Shown in pieces: positions 62,359 through 64,000 of a DNA stretch of 64,000 nt. The position numbers and the translations under genes were made by a program. Below the pieces are notes generated by a model, which worked only from the letters and a program-made list of their open reading frames with translations, did no database searches and was not told where the DNA came from. The stretch lies in contig CAJQUN010000174.1 of the NCBI GenBank assembly GCA_907163345.1, forward strand, positions 1,224,574 through 1,288,573. The letters run 5' to 3'. Source of the DNA: Haberlea rhodopensis. Its lineage: Eukaryota; Streptophyta; Magnoliopsida; Lamiales; Gesneriaceae. Each line of letters starts with the position of its first letter. Position 1 is the stretch's first letter.

Positions 62359-64000
62359 TGTAAGGACCCTAGTTTCCTTAAGTGCGGATTAAAGGCATAA
62401 TTAGAGCTAACATAAATTATCAGAGTAAAATGATCGTGTTGAGACTATGAGCTTTAAGAATTACATGCGTCAAAATAAGGACTATCAATGGATTAGTTAC
62501 ATTCCCAATCAAATGAATGTATTTACTATAGCTTTACACTACTCCTAGAGTAGACCATATACAACGTAATCCTGTCCTTCATCTACCAAAAGTGCTCTTC
62601 ACAAGCTCACTGCCTCAACCCGCTTTAGCCCCTTTATATCATGCCAAAAGTACCTACAAGGACAACCCCCAAACATGAGCAATAATATCATTCATATTCA
62701 ACACAATATGAATATAAGGCGTAAATGCATAAATCACAATAAAACACTTCTGTTTTTCCCATGCATTTAAACGCTTCCAGTTTGGTTGTCCCTGTACATA
62801 ACTCATGATGATAATCAATAGATTATTTAATGGTCTACGCATGTCATGACATAATACCATCTCATCAACACCAAATACCAATCACCAATCCCTAGTTGTC
62901 CATCACAATGTATTTAATGCCCCTCGCTTATTTACATATAGGCGGCATAGAATAACCTCGCTTCAATGGACATGCGGCGCTCCCACCCCTCGCTTCACAT
63001 TGAGCGGCAAATATTCTTTCCTCGCCCTATATGATAACCACGCTCAAATGTGACATGAGGCGCTCCCACCCCTCGCTTCACATTTAGCGGCAACAAACCA
63101 AATAGCGGCAAGCATTAAAATCATCAAGGGTGACCACGACTCATGGGATGTGCACCAATAACCATCATATGCATATACAATCATCATGCATAATTCAACA
63201 TGTATTTGCATCCACAATGCATAATTCCACATATACTCGCATCCACAATGCATAAACAATGAGTATATTATATACATGTACCGTTGGGTGCCCGTACGTC
63301 TTCTACGTACCTTTCCAAAAGTGGAATTGATATGGCTTCACTTCCTTGGTTGCGTTGCTACCTGGGATGGTTCTACACAATCACACAACCCCATATTAGA
63401 AGCCAAATAATAGTCGAATACCAAAAATTCATCAAAAGAATTCATTTTTCAAAATTCAACAGCTGGCGATCGATCGCTTCGCTGAGGCGATCGACGATCG
63501 CCTCAATTTTTGCTTCGCGGTGATCGATCGCGCCAAAACATGGCGATCGATCGCCTACCCCATGAATGTGGACACTGCCTCTCGGCGATCGGTCGCCCCA
63601 TTTCAGGCGATCGATATCGCCTGCCCTGCGATTTTGGCAGTCTGTTGGCGATCGGTCGCCTCATTTCAGGCGATCGATCGCCTCGCACAGACTCGCGATT
63701 TTTCACCATTAATGCACACCAAAACCTTCCAACCCATACCAATACTCCTCCCACCAATCCAACAACATAATAACACAATATAACAACAAAAATACACCCC
63801 CAAGCAACACAAAATCAACATCCAACACAAAAAATAATACCAACCCAAAATAACCCATTCCAAACCATTTCAAATCCAATCCAAACACAACAAAAACAAA
63901 GGGATGTATCTATACCTCTTGGGGACTTCAAATCCCATAAAACTCCCACAATCAAACTTTTGGAAGGATTCTCTCCACCTTTTTGCTCCAAACTCGAAAA
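62359..64000 (-). mobile_element. LTR-C copy C4, inverted, cut by the window edge
   Basis: Begins TGTAAGGACCC at 62359, the reverse complement of the C 3' end. A donor-like AAG/GTACGT lies on the minus strand around 63305-63313, followed by GACGTA as in C2 and C3. A run of CGCTC/GAGCGG motifs (62930-63110) mirrors GAGCG motifs of C3 (58270-58380). Carries a palindrome array at 63466-63681. The 5' end is outside the window. Confidence 0.88.
63466..63681. repeat. Phased GGCGATCGATCGCC array in LTR C4
   Basis: Core starts 63468/63489 (GATCGACG), 63522/63544, 63587 (GATCGGTC)/63609, 63650 (GATCGGTC)/63672. Steps 21, 22, 22, 22 bp. The outer bases GGC...GCC match those in AthD3 and AthB1, not those of the sister copy C3. 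Confidence 0.93.

Overview
The window is plant nuclear DNA made almost entirely of nested retrotransposons. The evidence is Athila-type Ty3/Gypsy elements with a tRNA-Asp-type primer site (TGGCGCCGTTGCCGGGGA), a Ty1/Copia element, a chromovirus-like Ty3/Gypsy element, a hAT-type MITE, very high AT content outside the elements, and no intact single-copy host gene. A repeat-rich eudicot is most likely; I cannot name the species. No rRNA, CRISPR or bacterial-style gene is present.

Layout (local labels). 1-1087: end of a long LTR (family C, copy C1). 1088-4986: AT-rich spacer with a small inverted repeat, a 54-codon unidentified gene scrap and a 2.4 kb palindromic block of tandem repeats. 4987-11260: Cop1, a decayed Ty1/Copia element. 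11787-39465: Gyp1, an old minus-strand chromovirus-like element that carries a hAT MITE (12187-12670) and is split inside its reverse transcriptase by AthD1 (14963-37589). AthD1 holds a solo LTR (D2, 33310-34875) and AthB1 (18498-32859). The left LTR of AthB1 holds a solo family-C LTR (C2, 19093-21558). From 39466, AthE1 (plus strand) interrupts the 5' part of Gyp1. AthE1 contains AthB2 (44981-51852), and its 3' LTR is cut by C3 (56760), C3 by AthB3 (58960), AthB3 by AthD3 (59798) and AthD3 by C4 (62359 to the edge). Perfect or near-perfect target duplications support most insertions: CAAAA, CATAG, AGTAC, TTCAC, ATGAR, RTTAG, CTCGTAGC.

How the parts work together. AthB1 is the most complete Athila element: one open gag frame, protease, reverse transcriptase/RNase H, integrase and an extra 3' frame (putative plant transposon protein). 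AthD1, AthE1 and AthB2 lost different parts of pol while keeping LTRs, primer sites and polypurine tracts, so they look like passengers that would need enzymes from a relative. Every Athila element whose 3' half is visible also keeps an internal polypurine tract and conserved noncoding blocks 1.2-1.5 kb from the 3' LTR.

The most unusual signal is a set of 14 arrays of short palindromes in the LTRs of four families (B, C, D, E) and, in AthB1 and AthE1, also between pol and the extra frame. The palindromes are GATCGATC-cored (best form GGCGATCGATCGCC) or GGCGTA-N2-TACGCC. Neighbours sit 21 or 22 bp apart almost without exception, although the two palindromes are unrelated in their centres and related LTRs carry different ones. 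I do not recognise this as a described system.
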